A program made the position numbers and the translations under genes. The notes below the pieces were generated by a model. That model made no database searches and was not told where the DNA came from. It was given only the letters and a program-made list of their open reading frames with translations. From [Scytonema hofmanni] UTEX 2349 (GTDB lineage: Bacteria; Cyanobacteriota; Cyanobacteriia; Cyanobacteriales; Nostocaceae), in the NCBI RefSeq assembly GCF_000582685.1, contig NZ_KK073768.1:1846487-1910486 (forward strand): DNA of 64,000 nt, in the 5' to 3' direction. The stretch's first letter is position 1. Each line of letters starts with the position of its first letter. Below, piece after piece: positions 54,201 through 62,274 of the stretch.

Positions 54201-54291
54201 TTTTTGGTTTCTCGATTTTGTTAAGTTGTTCAAAGTTCATTGTTAATAAATCTGTTAATTCTTTATTATTGTTTAATTGGAAAAGGTTCAT
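51289..54291 (-). CDS. Hsp70/actin-fold ATPase, SrfB-like
   Basis: 1000 residues. Phosphate 1 motif FAIDFGTSNSTVTLFDP (38-54), phosphate 2 VLVLDIGGGTTDLALIEL (about 360-377) and the adenosine-loop-like WLILSGKTCNLDLVQ (about 604) mark the Hsp70/actin ATPase fold. A HHSPKRYFGQD segment and the large size resemble SrfB rather than DnaK. The C-terminal 350 residues lack a DnaK-type substrate domain. The neighbouring dynamin-like gene lies upstream by 166 bases, as in SrfB/SrfC pairs. Probably a nucleotide-driven switch or scaffold of that system; function is inference. Confidence 0.8.
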   Translation of the reverse strand: MNLFQLNNNKELTDLLTMNFEQLNKIEKPKKRFPGWFAIDFGTSNSTVTLFDPIEVPIAEILPREQEIRLRDRMAQWLSSPAAIALPDISASEWDKFIAEISKNLEIEPSQLGEVFESDNKERFLEAIRQIELCLGTSDRFRRAVSKKLYQIYHEVFRVPTLESQNLIPVVLDIDRRDTEIPSELEVSSLTALKLKMGREARDNRKKAIAQGTSGSLEEIISKFHHSPKRYFGQDRSFGVIIEGEKTTITVNQLIQAAWGHLVELTEDYRQRARRKFSEGDLLTAVVTYPTVAPPVIRKEIKELVEQLGIDDVQTAYDEAVSVAIFFLWREFGGNLNIGIESFKTRCHQEKNKWSQNVLVLDIGGGTTDLALIELTLEDKTPFFGDNEDRGLGGRYYRLTPKLLGSSGHLQLGGELITLRMFRLLKVAIADSLLTAITLGSLESDKLEDLINSELNERFLEQGKFKSGSLLKCVDKENPEGDAAYKDALDTAEKVLPTRWQQAPQRLQTFYALWELAEAAKLKLGQKSPADGSTLTFTVSEQQISELLTQSSIKFNIQNAHNINVTLDSQQFERTAATAIKEAIGIAKGLMESRLLSSGQKVDWLILSGKTCNLDLVQQEIYQEFSKSQYFVWNPERITFVLEFTKLATSAGACYAEKLRRLRFDPEESKGLLRKGANQLEIDVKNLFYYLPCNFKRKTQSNDLLPIFQAGQELYQLADRESVAKVRTNWQGIQLSNIIYRQDYEDGDLRLWGSFDGKTLMEKLKIEESEFLNKIKVQFEIDQTLQFNVLLCRGNPHYLIDVPGIDVGIAILAHFPTAESSKLFSDGKLNWNIAIERPYQKLNNGDIAVNVIESATVDQPDAYHLVFVAESNDSKSIKEFRYVRDRLQETGTGLISKPLPPFPQNSQHTFYIYQTDPQRNTNKWIRIGALTKPEITTDYPCQYHVTLDEKGILRMHAGEVPYWTSTNEECLKEEGCVFRAELELQPNEVDKERDPFCGIH

Positions 54292-54317
54292 ATTTGTAGG
54301 GAATTTGGATTAAGAGA

Positions 54318-54437
54318 AACGAACCACGAAGACGCGAAGGACACGAAGAAAGGAGGAGAGAGGAATTAGTTTAGAAATTAGGTCAATTATATCTCTTTTC
54401 TCTTTCCTTCGTGTTCTTCGCTTCTTCGCGGTTCGTT
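54318..54437. repeat. Long inverted repeat between dynamin-like and Hsp70-like genes
   Basis: The left arm (54318-54351, AACGAACCACGAAGACGCGA then AGGACACGAAG) pairs with the right arm (54403-54437, CCTTCGTGTTCTTCGCTTCT then TCGCGGTTCGTT), about 34 bp with few mismatches and a 50-base loop. It occupies most of the 166-base gap and may act as an attenuator, a processing site or just a repeat. Confidence 0.65.
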
Positions 54438-54457
54438 ATAAAATTAATTTTCACCAA

Positions 54458-57025
54458 TCAAATCGAATTACTTTCAAAGTTAGCAATATCTAAAATAATC
54501 TGCAACCAACTAGGAATTTCCGCATTAATTTGCGATTCATCTGTTGCAATATATCTTAACAACGCTTCCTTTTTAGAAATATTTTGTAAACAAGGAACAA
54601 TCTGATCTAAAATTCCTTCTAGTTCGGCATTAACTCGCTGATTCACTTCACTAACATACTGCACAAGATGTAAACTGGCACTAGCGGTAATTTCATCTCG
54701 CAGTCGCAGTACTAAAAGTTGATGGTTAGCGGTTCTGGGGTTGCTTTGGCTTCTTTCTGGCGCCCAATCAAAGATTTGTCCAATGTTGTGTTTATCGTCT
54801 TGACGCGCTAAGGGAAACATGTTAGCAGGGATGCTGGTTTTATCTTTACTACTAACTTCGGAAATTATCGCTTCTTGCCATTGGTTAGGATCGCATCCTA
54901 AAAGCAGTTTGTAAAATAAATCTGCTTCTTCATCACCAAATTTTTGTTGAATGTCTTGCTCCTGTTCGGGATGGAGAATTTCTCGCAAGCGATCGCGTTC
55001 TTTGGCTATTTGGTTTGATAACTTACTTAATGAGTCTACCACTGCTTGACTCAGGCGATCGCGTGCAAATTCTTCTAGTTCTTTAATTGTCTTTTCAAAT
55101 GCTGGATAAAAATCATCGCTTTTAGTTGGGAGGGAACTATTAAGTTTATTTCCTCTATCAAATAATTTCCCTGCCGCACCTTTTGATTCTGTTAATGATA
55201 TCATCCCGTTGTTTGCTTTGTTGAAAAGCAAAGTCCACTGACTCCAATTAAGTATTCTATAAGTTAGTTCGTCTTTCACCACATCGCTAACTGTAATTCC
55301 TCGTTTGTCTTTGAGTGGTTCTTTACTTAATTCTTTTTGGAATTTTCTATATGTTTTATCTAAGGTTTCTACGGCAAAGCGTAAGTCAAGAAAAGATTGA
55401 CTTTCTGCCATTGGTATGCCTTGCTCTTTAATTTCATCTAAGATATTTTTCAACTTATCTTGTTGTTGATGCAAAGCATTAGTAGCTCGACGAGTATCTT
55501 CATAAAGCTGCTTGAAACCGTGAGTAGCTACGTGGGTTTGAATCAATTCTCGCAGTTTGCTAATGCTGCCATCTTGTGCAAAATAACTCAATTGTCTGCC
55601 TAGATGACTGCGGGAATCAGATTCTAACAAACGTTCACTTAAATGTCCCCATTTTTGTTGCAATCGCTTAGAACGATCTAAATAATCAGGATAATCTAAA
55701 TTAGCTAAAAACTCTGGTGAACCTGCTTTCACTTTACTAGAGCGTTTGGCTAAATCAGCTAATCCTAAAAGTGGTGAGAGTAGAAGAATTCGCTCTTTTT
55801 GGCTAGTAAATGCGGATGCACCTTCAAGAGTTGTTTGCAAAACTTTGAGGTGTTGGCAAACGGTGTTTTCTTTTAAAGGATTATCTACATTATCGTTAAT
55901 TAAGCTATCAAGTTCTCTTTCACCACCTTCACTTTCTAAAGGTAGTTGATCGAAGCGTCCTACACCTACTAAAATTAAATCTTTGAGGTCTTGTCCGGGA
56001 CGTTGCTGTTGCATCATCGTGAAGATTTTGTTAGCGCGATCGCTTCCCGGAGATTTACCATTTAGTAAGACTAAAATTGTTTGTACTTCTGCCAATTCTC
56101 GCAACGACAAAAATGTATCTCTCACTCCCGAATTAGCAGCACCCAATCCGGGAAAATCTAATAAAATAAACTCTGATGTTCCACTCTTTCCGGAAAGATC
56201 CCAAATATCTTTTGATATTTTTACCTCAATATCTACACGACGAATCAGCGGAAAGCTATTTTGTAATAACTTTGCTGGCAGTCTTTGAGGTGCATTTGGT
56301 AATTTAATATGCGTTGGTGGTAAATCTTTAAAGTTGAGAGTCTGAATTGCCATCGGTTGATCGGCTAGCGTCAGTCCATCGCGGGCGGTGGTAGCATCAA
56401 TATTGTAGCGCCTACCAGACATCGCCGCACCATAAGAATTATAAGCGCGAATGAAAGATACTAACTCGCGCAACAGATAACGCAACTCCAAGTTTTTACT
56501 ATTGTTCCACGTTTCTTCGCACCAGCTAAGAATATCATTCCAGGTTTTCAGCTTTTCTTGGGGTACAGAAGACAATCCCGCTGCGATTGTTCTTTGGTTT
56601 GCCTCCCCCAGCATGAAGCGCAAGCACTCGTTAACCTCGTCGTGAGTCAAATACTCGACAGCAAAATTACTCAGTTGCGTAGTTTTAAAGTCTTCTTGCG
56701 GTTTGAGGTGGATAGCGGTAACGTTGCCTGTGGTAGGATTCTCACTAATTGGTAAAGCATCTGCGTAACCAATCAAACTGCCTAAAAGCAAAGTTTTTCC
56801 ACTACTGAATTCACCCATCACACCGATTTTAACACTTGATGTAGCAAGTTTGACAGTTTTTTCAGCAGCTTCCCGGAGGTGAATCAGACAGTCATCTAGA
56901 CTAGCTGGAACCCAATCTTCTTGTTGTGAAGGCTGTTGCGGTACTGAGTCTATTTTCCGGAGAATCGATTCACCATACTTTTGAAAACGATCCAGTTTTT
57001 CTGATTCCATAGGGAAGTTTTCCAC
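54458..57025 (-). CDS. Dynamin-like GTPase (SrfC-like)
   Basis: 855 residues. P-loop GEFSSGKT (71-78), a switch region with ENPTTGNVTAIHL, G3 LDFPGLGAANSG (about 290) and a weak G4 (GVGRFDQLP, about 356) place it with bacterial dynamin-like GTPases. Long helical stalk segments follow (DNILDEIKEQG region, then ELEEFARDRLSQAVVD). No obvious transmembrane paddle, unlike the HTH-dynamin fusion at 25-27 kb. It is the first gene of the set with the Hsp70-like ATPase, the helical protein and the kinase on the same strand. The pairing with a 1000-residue Hsp70-like ATPase recalls SrfC. Confidence 0.8.
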   Translation of the reverse strand: MENFPMESEKLDRFQKYGESILRKIDSVPQQPSQQEDWVPASLDDCLIHLREAAEKTVKLATSSVKIGVMGEFSSGKTLLLGSLIGYADALPISENPTTGNVTAIHLKPQEDFKTTQLSNFAVEYLTHDEVNECLRFMLGEANQRTIAAGLSSVPQEKLKTWNDILSWCEETWNNSKNLELRYLLRELVSFIRAYNSYGAAMSGRRYNIDATTARDGLTLADQPMAIQTLNFKDLPPTHIKLPNAPQRLPAKLLQNSFPLIRRVDIEVKISKDIWDLSGKSGTSEFILLDFPGLGAANSGVRDTFLSLRELAEVQTILVLLNGKSPGSDRANKIFTMMQQQRPGQDLKDLILVGVGRFDQLPLESEGGERELDSLINDNVDNPLKENTVCQHLKVLQTTLEGASAFTSQKERILLLSPLLGLADLAKRSSKVKAGSPEFLANLDYPDYLDRSKRLQQKWGHLSERLLESDSRSHLGRQLSYFAQDGSISKLRELIQTHVATHGFKQLYEDTRRATNALHQQQDKLKNILDEIKEQGIPMAESQSFLDLRFAVETLDKTYRKFQKELSKEPLKDKRGITVSDVVKDELTYRILNWSQWTLLFNKANNGMISLTESKGAAGKLFDRGNKLNSSLPTKSDDFYPAFEKTIKELEEFARDRLSQAVVDSLSKLSNQIAKERDRLREILHPEQEQDIQQKFGDEEADLFYKLLLGCDPNQWQEAIISEVSSKDKTSIPANMFPLARQDDKHNIGQIFDWAPERSQSNPRTANHQLLVLRLRDEITASASLHLVQYVSEVNQRVNAELEGILDQIVPCLQNISKKEALLRYIATDESQINAEIPSWLQIILDIANFESNSI

Positions 57026-57521
57026 TGATTTAAATTAAGGAAAGAATTTTTCTCACTTGAGAAGAAAGTAATTTGGGTAAGTGGTGCAGATACTTTATTA
57101 GCTACAAAACCGGAAAATGTCAATATCTATGAGGCAAAACATCTGTATAAGGTTCCAGTCCATTTTAATGGACTTGAGCTATGAGCCGTGGAATTAATTC
57201 CACGGCGGGTTATGAAGCTAATTGCAAATGATGCAATATGTCAATATTATCTGATTTGTGAAAATCTTAAGACTTAGATCCCCGACTTCTTAGAGAAGTC
57301 GGGATCTCATTGTTCACGAAGACATACATCTTTAATTAGTATTTCACTAAAACTTAACTTAAATTGATAAAAAATCTTAACCTTTTGAGTGTTAACTAAA
57401 TACTGATTCACTTTTTGCTGCAACTTTTTAACCCCTCAAAGCTTGAAATTTAAGAGATTTGGGGGGATTATCTATTTGAGTGCTGAGTTGCTCAGTTCAG
57501 AATTGCAAAAGTGAAAAAATT
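57026..57521. repeat. Intergenic region with hairpin repeats
   Basis: AGTCCATT-TT-AATGGACT (57157-57174), spacer TGAGCTATGAG, then the perfect palindrome CCGTGGAATTAATTCCACGG (57186-57205). A third hairpin CCCGACTTCT-TAG-AGAAGTCGGG lies at 57281-57303. No gene is seen; promoters for the divergent dynamin-like and dehydrogenase/cyclase genes should be here. Confidence 0.7.
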
Positions 57522-59477
57522 ATGGATTGCGATCGCTCTATTCTAGATATTACCAATTCCTTCTTACTTCAGCAAGTTGCACCCAAAGCTAACGAAATAG
57601 ACAGCAACCCACAAGCGCTATATCAAGCACTCCAAGGTTTGGGAAACTTAGGTTTACTAGCGCTACGAACTGACAAACACGAGAGTGAAGCGACTTTTGG
57701 CGACTTTCAAGAATTAATCGCTAGATATTCTGGTACTTTAGCTTTTGTGCAAACCCAACATCAAAGTGCGGCAGCGATGCTCATGACGAGTGACAACTCA
57801 GCATTAAAACAAGTATACCTGAAACGGATGGGCAACGGCGAAGTTTTAATGGGAGTCGGTTTCTCTCAGTTGCGACGACAAGGTGAACCCTTAACATTAG
57901 CCGTACCTGTAGCGGGAGGATATCAATTAGATGGAGTTGTACCTTGGGTAACTGGCTGGAACTTATTTCAACATTTTATCATTGCTGCGACATTACCTGA
58001 TGGTAGTGCAGTTTTTGGTATCGTCCCTTTTGTGCAGACATCTCAAATCACATTTACCACCCCAGCACAACTGGCAGCAATGACATCAAGCAATACTGTA
58101 TCTGCCACTTTAACTCGCTGGTTCTTACCTCAAGAGCGTGTAGTTTTTATTAAACCACCTGGATGGATTCACGAAAACGATAAAAACAACATTTTGCGGG
58201 CAACTTTTTTAGCTACAGGATGCGCTTTTGCAGGTTTAGATATTATTGACGCAGCTAAAGAGAATAAATCACTACCTTTTATTCACGATGCCTTTGAATC
58301 TTTATTACAAGAATTAACTAAGTGTCGCACTCTGATTAGAGAAGCGCAACTAAAATCAATAGAAACAGCAAAACTATTGCAAATGCGAGCTTGGGCAATT
58401 GATTTAGCAACGCGAATCGCTCACGCTGCTGTTACCGTTTCCAGTGGAGCGGCTAATTATATGCATCATCCAGCACAACGAGTTTATCGGGAAGCTTTGG
58501 TATTTACGGTAACGGGTCAAACTACCGCAGTTATGGAAGCAACACTTCAGCAGTTAACGCGCTCGTCAATTCAAGATAAAGAATTTCAACCGCAGATAAA
58601 CGCGGATAAACGCGGATACTCTTTATTATATCAGCGTCCATCTGCGTTCATCAGCGGTTCAAAACTAGAACAGTTAAAGCGCTCGCCAATTCAAGATAAA
58701 GAATTTCAACCGCAGATAAACGCGGATAAACGCGGATACTCTTTATTATATCAGCGTTCATCTGCGTTCATCAGCGGTTCAAAATCCTCCGTCATCCATC
58801 TAAGTCATATAATTGATCCAGATGTACCGCAATGGGAAGGCGATCCTCCAGTAGAATTTGAGACTGTAGCAGAATTAGAAAAAGATGGTTATTATCTGCG
58901 ACGTTTCTCTTTGGGGGAACACAGCGCTACTCATATCAACGCTCCGAAAAGTTTTCACAACTTTGGTGTGGGAATTGACAAATACCCTGCCGAATCGTTG
59001 GTTGTGTCAGCAGTAGTTATAGATATTCGCGTCAAAACCACAGTTAATTTTGATTATATCCTGACTGTGGCTGATGTTCTGGCTTGGGAAGAAGAATATG
59101 GCGAGATTCCCGCAAACAGTGTAGTTTTACTGTATACGGGGTGGCAAGATAAATGGTGTGATAAAGATGCATTTTTCAACCAAGATGCTGAAGGAAGTGT
59201 GCATTTTCCGGGGTTTGGCAGTGATGCTGTCCAGTTTTTGCTAGATGAACGCGAAATTGCTGGGGTAGGAATTGATACTCACGGTGTAGATTCTGGGCAA
59301 GATACAAGCTTTACTATCAACCGTTTGGTGTTGGAGAAACCGCGCATTGTGTTGGAGAATTTGACTAATTTGGATCGACTGCCACCAAGAGGAGTTATGC
59401 TGGCGATCGCACCTCTATTATTACAGCATGGTTCTGGTTCTCCGGTTGGGGTGTTGGCTTTAGTGCCAGGAATTTAA
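57522..59477 (+). CDS. Acyl-CoA dehydrogenase-like domain fused to a cyclase/kynurenine-formamidase-like domain
   Basis: 651 residues from the ATG at 57522; a GTG at 57480 is less likely. Residues 1-345 resemble acyl-CoA dehydrogenases (FLATGCAFAGLDIIDAAKEN and the closing VTGQTTAVMEATLQQL). Residues about 422-651 are a cyclase-family (PF04199-like) domain: VIHLSHIIDPDVPQWEGDPP, the metal-binding SATHINAPKSFH, GVGIDTHGVDSGQDTSF. The linker (about 346-421) is encoded by two copies of a 120-bp unit built on an intergenic-type repeat (CCGCAGATAAACGCGGATAA). Two separate genes appear to have been joined in frame by the repeat. Whether both domains are active together is unknown. Confidence 0.8.
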   Translation: MDCDRSILDITNSFLLQQVAPKANEIDSNPQALYQALQGLGNLGLLALRTDKHESEATFGDFQELIARYSGTLAFVQTQHQSAAAMLMTSDNSALKQVYLKRMGNGEVLMGVGFSQLRRQGEPLTLAVPVAGGYQLDGVVPWVTGWNLFQHFIIAATLPDGSAVFGIVPFVQTSQITFTTPAQLAAMTSSNTVSATLTRWFLPQERVVFIKPPGWIHENDKNNILRATFLATGCAFAGLDIIDAAKENKSLPFIHDAFESLLQELTKCRTLIREAQLKSIETAKLLQMRAWAIDLATRIAHAAVTVSSGAANYMHHPAQRVYREALVFTVTGQTTAVMEATLQQLTRSSIQDKEFQPQINADKRGYSLLYQRPSAFISGSKLEQLKRSPIQDKEFQPQINADKRGYSLLYQRSSAFISGSKSSVIHLSHIIDPDVPQWEGDPPVEFETVAELEKDGYYLRRFSLGEHSATHINAPKSFHNFGVGIDKYPAESLVVSAVVIDIRVKTTVNFDYILTVADVLAWEEEYGEIPANSVVLLYTGWQDKWCDKDAFFNQDAEGSVHFPGFGSDAVQFLLDEREIAGVGIDTHGVDSGQDTSFTINRLVLEKPRIVLENLTNLDRLPPRGVMLAIAPLLLQHGSGSPVGVLALVPGI

Positions 59478-59615
59478 ACGCAAAGGAACGCAAAGGTTCG
59501 CGGAGTTTTGGTGAGGATATTTTCTTTATAGTTGACGACAATTATTAGGCATCTCCAGAGTGCGTTGGTTGAAAACGGGAGTCCGTTTATTGAAAACGGG
59601 AGTCCGTTACTTTCC

Positions 59616-59957
59616 TTAGCGTGCAGGACGTACTATGCGAATAAGTTCTCCTTGCAAATTTTCCTCTGTTGTTACAGCCTCATTTATCCGTGCTGCAAAC
59701 TGTTCCCAATTGCGATTGTTGGTACAAACAATAATGCCAAAGTGGTTGGAGTTACGACGATGCAAGCGGATAAAATCATCTCTATTGATAGTTAATATTG
59801 AGCGTTCTTGGCTGATGGCAAATGCAAGTACTTCGTCATCAGGTATACCTCGCTCTGCATTACCAGCATCCTGAACCGTCAAAACATCATGTCCCAAAGT
59901 ACGTAATAATTCCACAACTGGAAACGGAAACTGCTCATCCGCATAAAAGCTTGCCAT
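59616..59957 (-). CDS. DUF5615 PIN-like toxin
   Basis: 113 residues from the second of two adjacent ATGs (the first is 59960). SFYADEQFPFPVVELLRTLG, VLTVQDAGNAERGIPDDEVL and ILTINRDDFIRLHRR are typical of DUF5615, a PIN-like nuclease family that pairs with DUF433 antitoxins. The acidic positions (ADEQ, VQDAG, NRDDF) are kept. The antitoxin-type gene lies directly upstream, so the two form a toxin-antitoxin module. Confidence 0.82.
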   Translation of the reverse strand: MASFYADEQFPFPVVELLRTLGHDVLTVQDAGNAERGIPDDEVLAFAISQERSILTINRDDFIRLHRRNSNHFGIIVCTNNRNWEQFAARINEAVTTEENLQGELIRIVRPAR

Positions 59958-59960
59958 CAA

Positions 59961-60287
59961 TTAGGCTACCTCGTTGCGCTCAATAGCCAGTTCAATTTCA
60001 TCAGGATGAGCTTCTGCATATGTCCAAGCATTAGCTAAATCAGTAGCAGTGATGGTTGGATAGCTTGTCAAAAGTTCAGCATCACTATATCCAAGATGAC
60101 GAGCTTCCACAAGTACCCAAATAGGAATACGAGTTTTGGCAATGCGAGCTTCCCCACCACAGACTTTGGGAGTTTTCTCAATTCCTTTCCAATTGCTGCC
60201 GAGACTTTGAGCAAGTAATTGAATAGCCTGCACTTTTTCGCTAGGATTGAGGGCAAGAAGTTGTGGCTCTAACTCTTTGAGTCCCAC
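59961..60287 (-). CDS. DUF433 antitoxin-like protein
   Basis: About 108 residues from a GTG at 60287. The C-terminal DUF433 domain (VCGGEARIAKTRIPIWVLVE, then LGYSDAELLTSYPTITATDL) is a winged-helix-like antitoxin found with DUF5615. The frame is open up to an ATG at 60449 (162 residues), but that start lies antisense within the aldehyde dehydrogenase stump and IS-end-like DNA, so the shorter start is favoured; native N-terminus unclear. The product would repress the module and hold the toxin in check. Confidence 0.7.
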   Translation of the reverse strand: MGLKELEPQLLALNPSEKVQAIQLLAQSLGSNWKGIEKTPKVCGGEARIAKTRIPIWVLVEARHLGYSDAELLTSYPTITATDLANAWTYAEAHPDEIELAIERNEVA

Positions 60288-60426
60288 GGATGTAAATCCT
60301 TTGATGTAAGGGAAAGGTGCATTTATAATTTTACCATTTGCAACGCGCTTAGAATGACAATATATATTTAATTTTGCACGACTACTTAAGTTTTTTCGTG
60401 CTTCTGCTAGTTGCGTAAGTCCTGGA

Positions 60427-60763
60427 GATATTTGGACCAGTGGTAGCATTAATTGAAGTTAGTTCTTTTGAGGAAGCGATCGCAATCCTCAACGATAGCA
60501 ATTACGGTCTTTCTTCTTCAGTTTACACCCGCGACATCAACCGCGCTTTTACTGCCATGCGCGACATCGAAGCGGGGATAACTTATATTAATGGTCCCAC
60601 AATCGGCGCAGAAGTACATTTACCTTTTGGGGGAGTCAAACAAACCGGTAACGGACACCGCGAAGCCGGAACTACCGCTTTAGATGTATTTACAGAATGG
60701 AAAAGTGTGTATGTTGACTTTTCTGGAAGTTTGCAACGCGCCCAGATTGATAATTGGGAATAA
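60427..60763 (+). pseudogene. 3' remnant of an aldehyde dehydrogenase (ALDH7-like)
   Basis: Homology begins abruptly at EIFGPVVALIEVSSFEEAIA and continues SVYTRDINRAFTAMRDIEAG, AEVHLPFGGVKQTGNGHREA and LDVFTEWKSVYVDFSG to a natural stop, about 110 residues of a protein normally near 500. The catalytic Cys/Glu region is missing. The break abuts AGTTGCGTAAGTCCTG (60409-60424), a sequence also seen at 62623 and 63624 and resembling an insertion-sequence end. A residual ATG-like start at 60440 is GTG within the homology, so no functional enzyme is expected. Confidence 0.82.
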
Positions 60764-61234
60764 TACTGATAAAATAATAAGCAACTTGGGCGAAAATATT
60801 TACATTCATTGCGCTTGGGCTTAATTTTTGTGTAATACCATTTCTGTATGAAGATGCGCCTAATTTAGCTTGGGTCGGCAGGCTTTGTTTGTATAGCCCC
60901 AGGCTAAAGCGCCTGTTTGCGTAGCCTGCGCTCGGCGCAGGGCGAATAAAGCGCAACCTCACATAGAATTGGTATAAGTTCCGATATGAACGAGCGATTA
61001 CAAATTGATGCTGTTTAATTGATTTTTTTCGGAAACCTAATCTGGGTGAGATTTTCAGCCGTTTTGTGACCGCAAATTATCTCTTGGCTACTTTTACCGA
61101 TGGTAAAAATAACAGCAAGAACGAGGGTTTCATTGGTTCTCATCAGGTCTATTAGGGTGTATCTGTAAAGCCTTTTATTTCACGAAGAGTAACTATTCTC
61201 GTGGTTATCCAGATTCTACCCAACTGAACGAAAC
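60764..61234. other. Intergenic region, 471 bp
   Basis: No gene recognised. CAGGCTAAAGCGCCTG (60899-60914) and TGCGCTCGGCGCA (60924-60936) are short hairpin repeats. A long AT-rich stretch follows and should hold the promoter of the membrane protein at 61235. Confidence 0.4.
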
Positions 61235-61867
61235 ATGAAGCCTCGCAATCATTCTCATCACAACAATCCTAATAGATTTGGTGAGTTCAACCTAAAAATT
61301 ACCTTTAATATTTTTGTTTTTTCTATTGTTGCTTCAATCTTTGCAACGATACTTCATGCCTTAATCCCAAAAGACCATAAAGACACTTTAACTTTTGCTG
61401 CTACTACATTTGCTACAAGTGCTGGCGCTTTGGGTGCTTTTTACGCTTATAGAAATCTTAGTCAAAGTACAAACTCTAAAGTTATAGATAGAAGCTTATC
61501 TTATCTTCATCGCTGGAATGAAACACAATATATACCTTTACGAGAAGCTTCATTAAAAATTTTTGAACAAATCCGAAAGTACCCCCCTGAGCAACAAGAT
61601 AAATTTCTTATAGACTATTTTGAGACAAATCCTATAGACAAACAAAAAATTATTACCATTTTAAACTTTTTAACAGAAATGGCTCTGTGCGTCGAAGATG
61701 GGATTGTTGATGAAAGATTTTTGAAAAGATACTTTAAAATCATAGTACAAGATTATTGCGAAGATTTTCACGCATTTATCAGTCAAAGAAGAGGAAATGG
61801 ACACAACAAGGAGGTTTACAAAGCCCTGATGGAATTGAATGAAAGGTGGAGAAATAATGAGAACTAA
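61235..61867 (+). CDS. Two-helix membrane protein of unknown function (DUF4760-like)
   Basis: 210 residues. Two hydrophobic helices (FNIFVFSIVASIFATILHAL, about 25-45, and FAATTFATSAGALGAFYAYR, about 53-73) lead to a cytosolic helical domain (ILNFLTEMALCVEDGIVDER, then LKRYFKIIVQDYCEDF). The layout fits DUF4760-type proteins; the role is unknown. Lower GC than its neighbours suggests acquisition. A 50-bp perfect inverted repeat follows the stop by 3 bases. Confidence 0.6.
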   Translation: MKPRNHSHHNNPNRFGEFNLKITFNIFVFSIVASIFATILHALIPKDHKDTLTFAATTFATSAGALGAFYAYRNLSQSTNSKVIDRSLSYLHRWNETQYIPLREASLKIFEQIRKYPPEQQDKFLIDYFETNPIDKQKIITILNFLTEMALCVEDGIVDERFLKRYFKIIVQDYCEDFHAFISQRRGNGHNKEVYKALMELNERWRNNEN

Positions 61868-61870
61868 AAC

Positions 61871-61920
61871 TTAGGTAAATGGAGTAATGTGTAAGCGCAC
61901 ACATTACTCCATTTACCTAA
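61871..61920. terminator. 22-bp perfect inverted repeat after the membrane protein
   Basis: TTAGGTAAATGGAGTAATGT-GT (61871-61892) pairs exactly with its reverse complement (61899-61920) around AAGCGC. It starts immediately after the stop codon. No T-tract follows, so it is a strong hairpin that may end or protect the transcript. Confidence 0.6.
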
Positions 61921-62031
61921 TTCACCTGAAATAAACTATTTGCAGAAATTGGACAAGTGGGAAAGGTTAGGAGATGTTAGAACGGAATACTCTTGTCCCT
62001 TACCTACCTCTTGTCAGCAAGAGATTTAACT

Positions 62032-62265
62032 CTGAGGGGGTGAAAAACACTTTTGAACCAAAGACGCAGCAAGAGTTTGGAATGGTTGTGCCATGAAAAG
62101 ATAAACATCATTTTCCGGCTTTATTGATTCCATTCTCAATAATCATAGTCCAAAAGTATGATTTTTCTGTTGGGATAGGTTCCCAATTTGTTTTGATGTT
62201 TCAACGCTCACCCTTTTATAATCTTTATTTGATAAAACTTTGAGACAAAGTTGTTACCCCCTCAG
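62032..62265. mobile_element. MITE-like element with 9-bp target duplication
   Basis: Ends CTGAGGGGGTGA (left) and TTACCCCCTCAG (right) are inverted repeats, perfect over 10 bp and imperfect for about 28. The direct repeat GATTTAACT flanks both sides (62023-62031 and 62266-62274). The 234-bp interior has no transposase. This is a non-autonomous element or deletion derivative of an IS that makes 9-bp duplications. Confidence 0.75.
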
Positions 62266-62274
62266 GATTTAACT

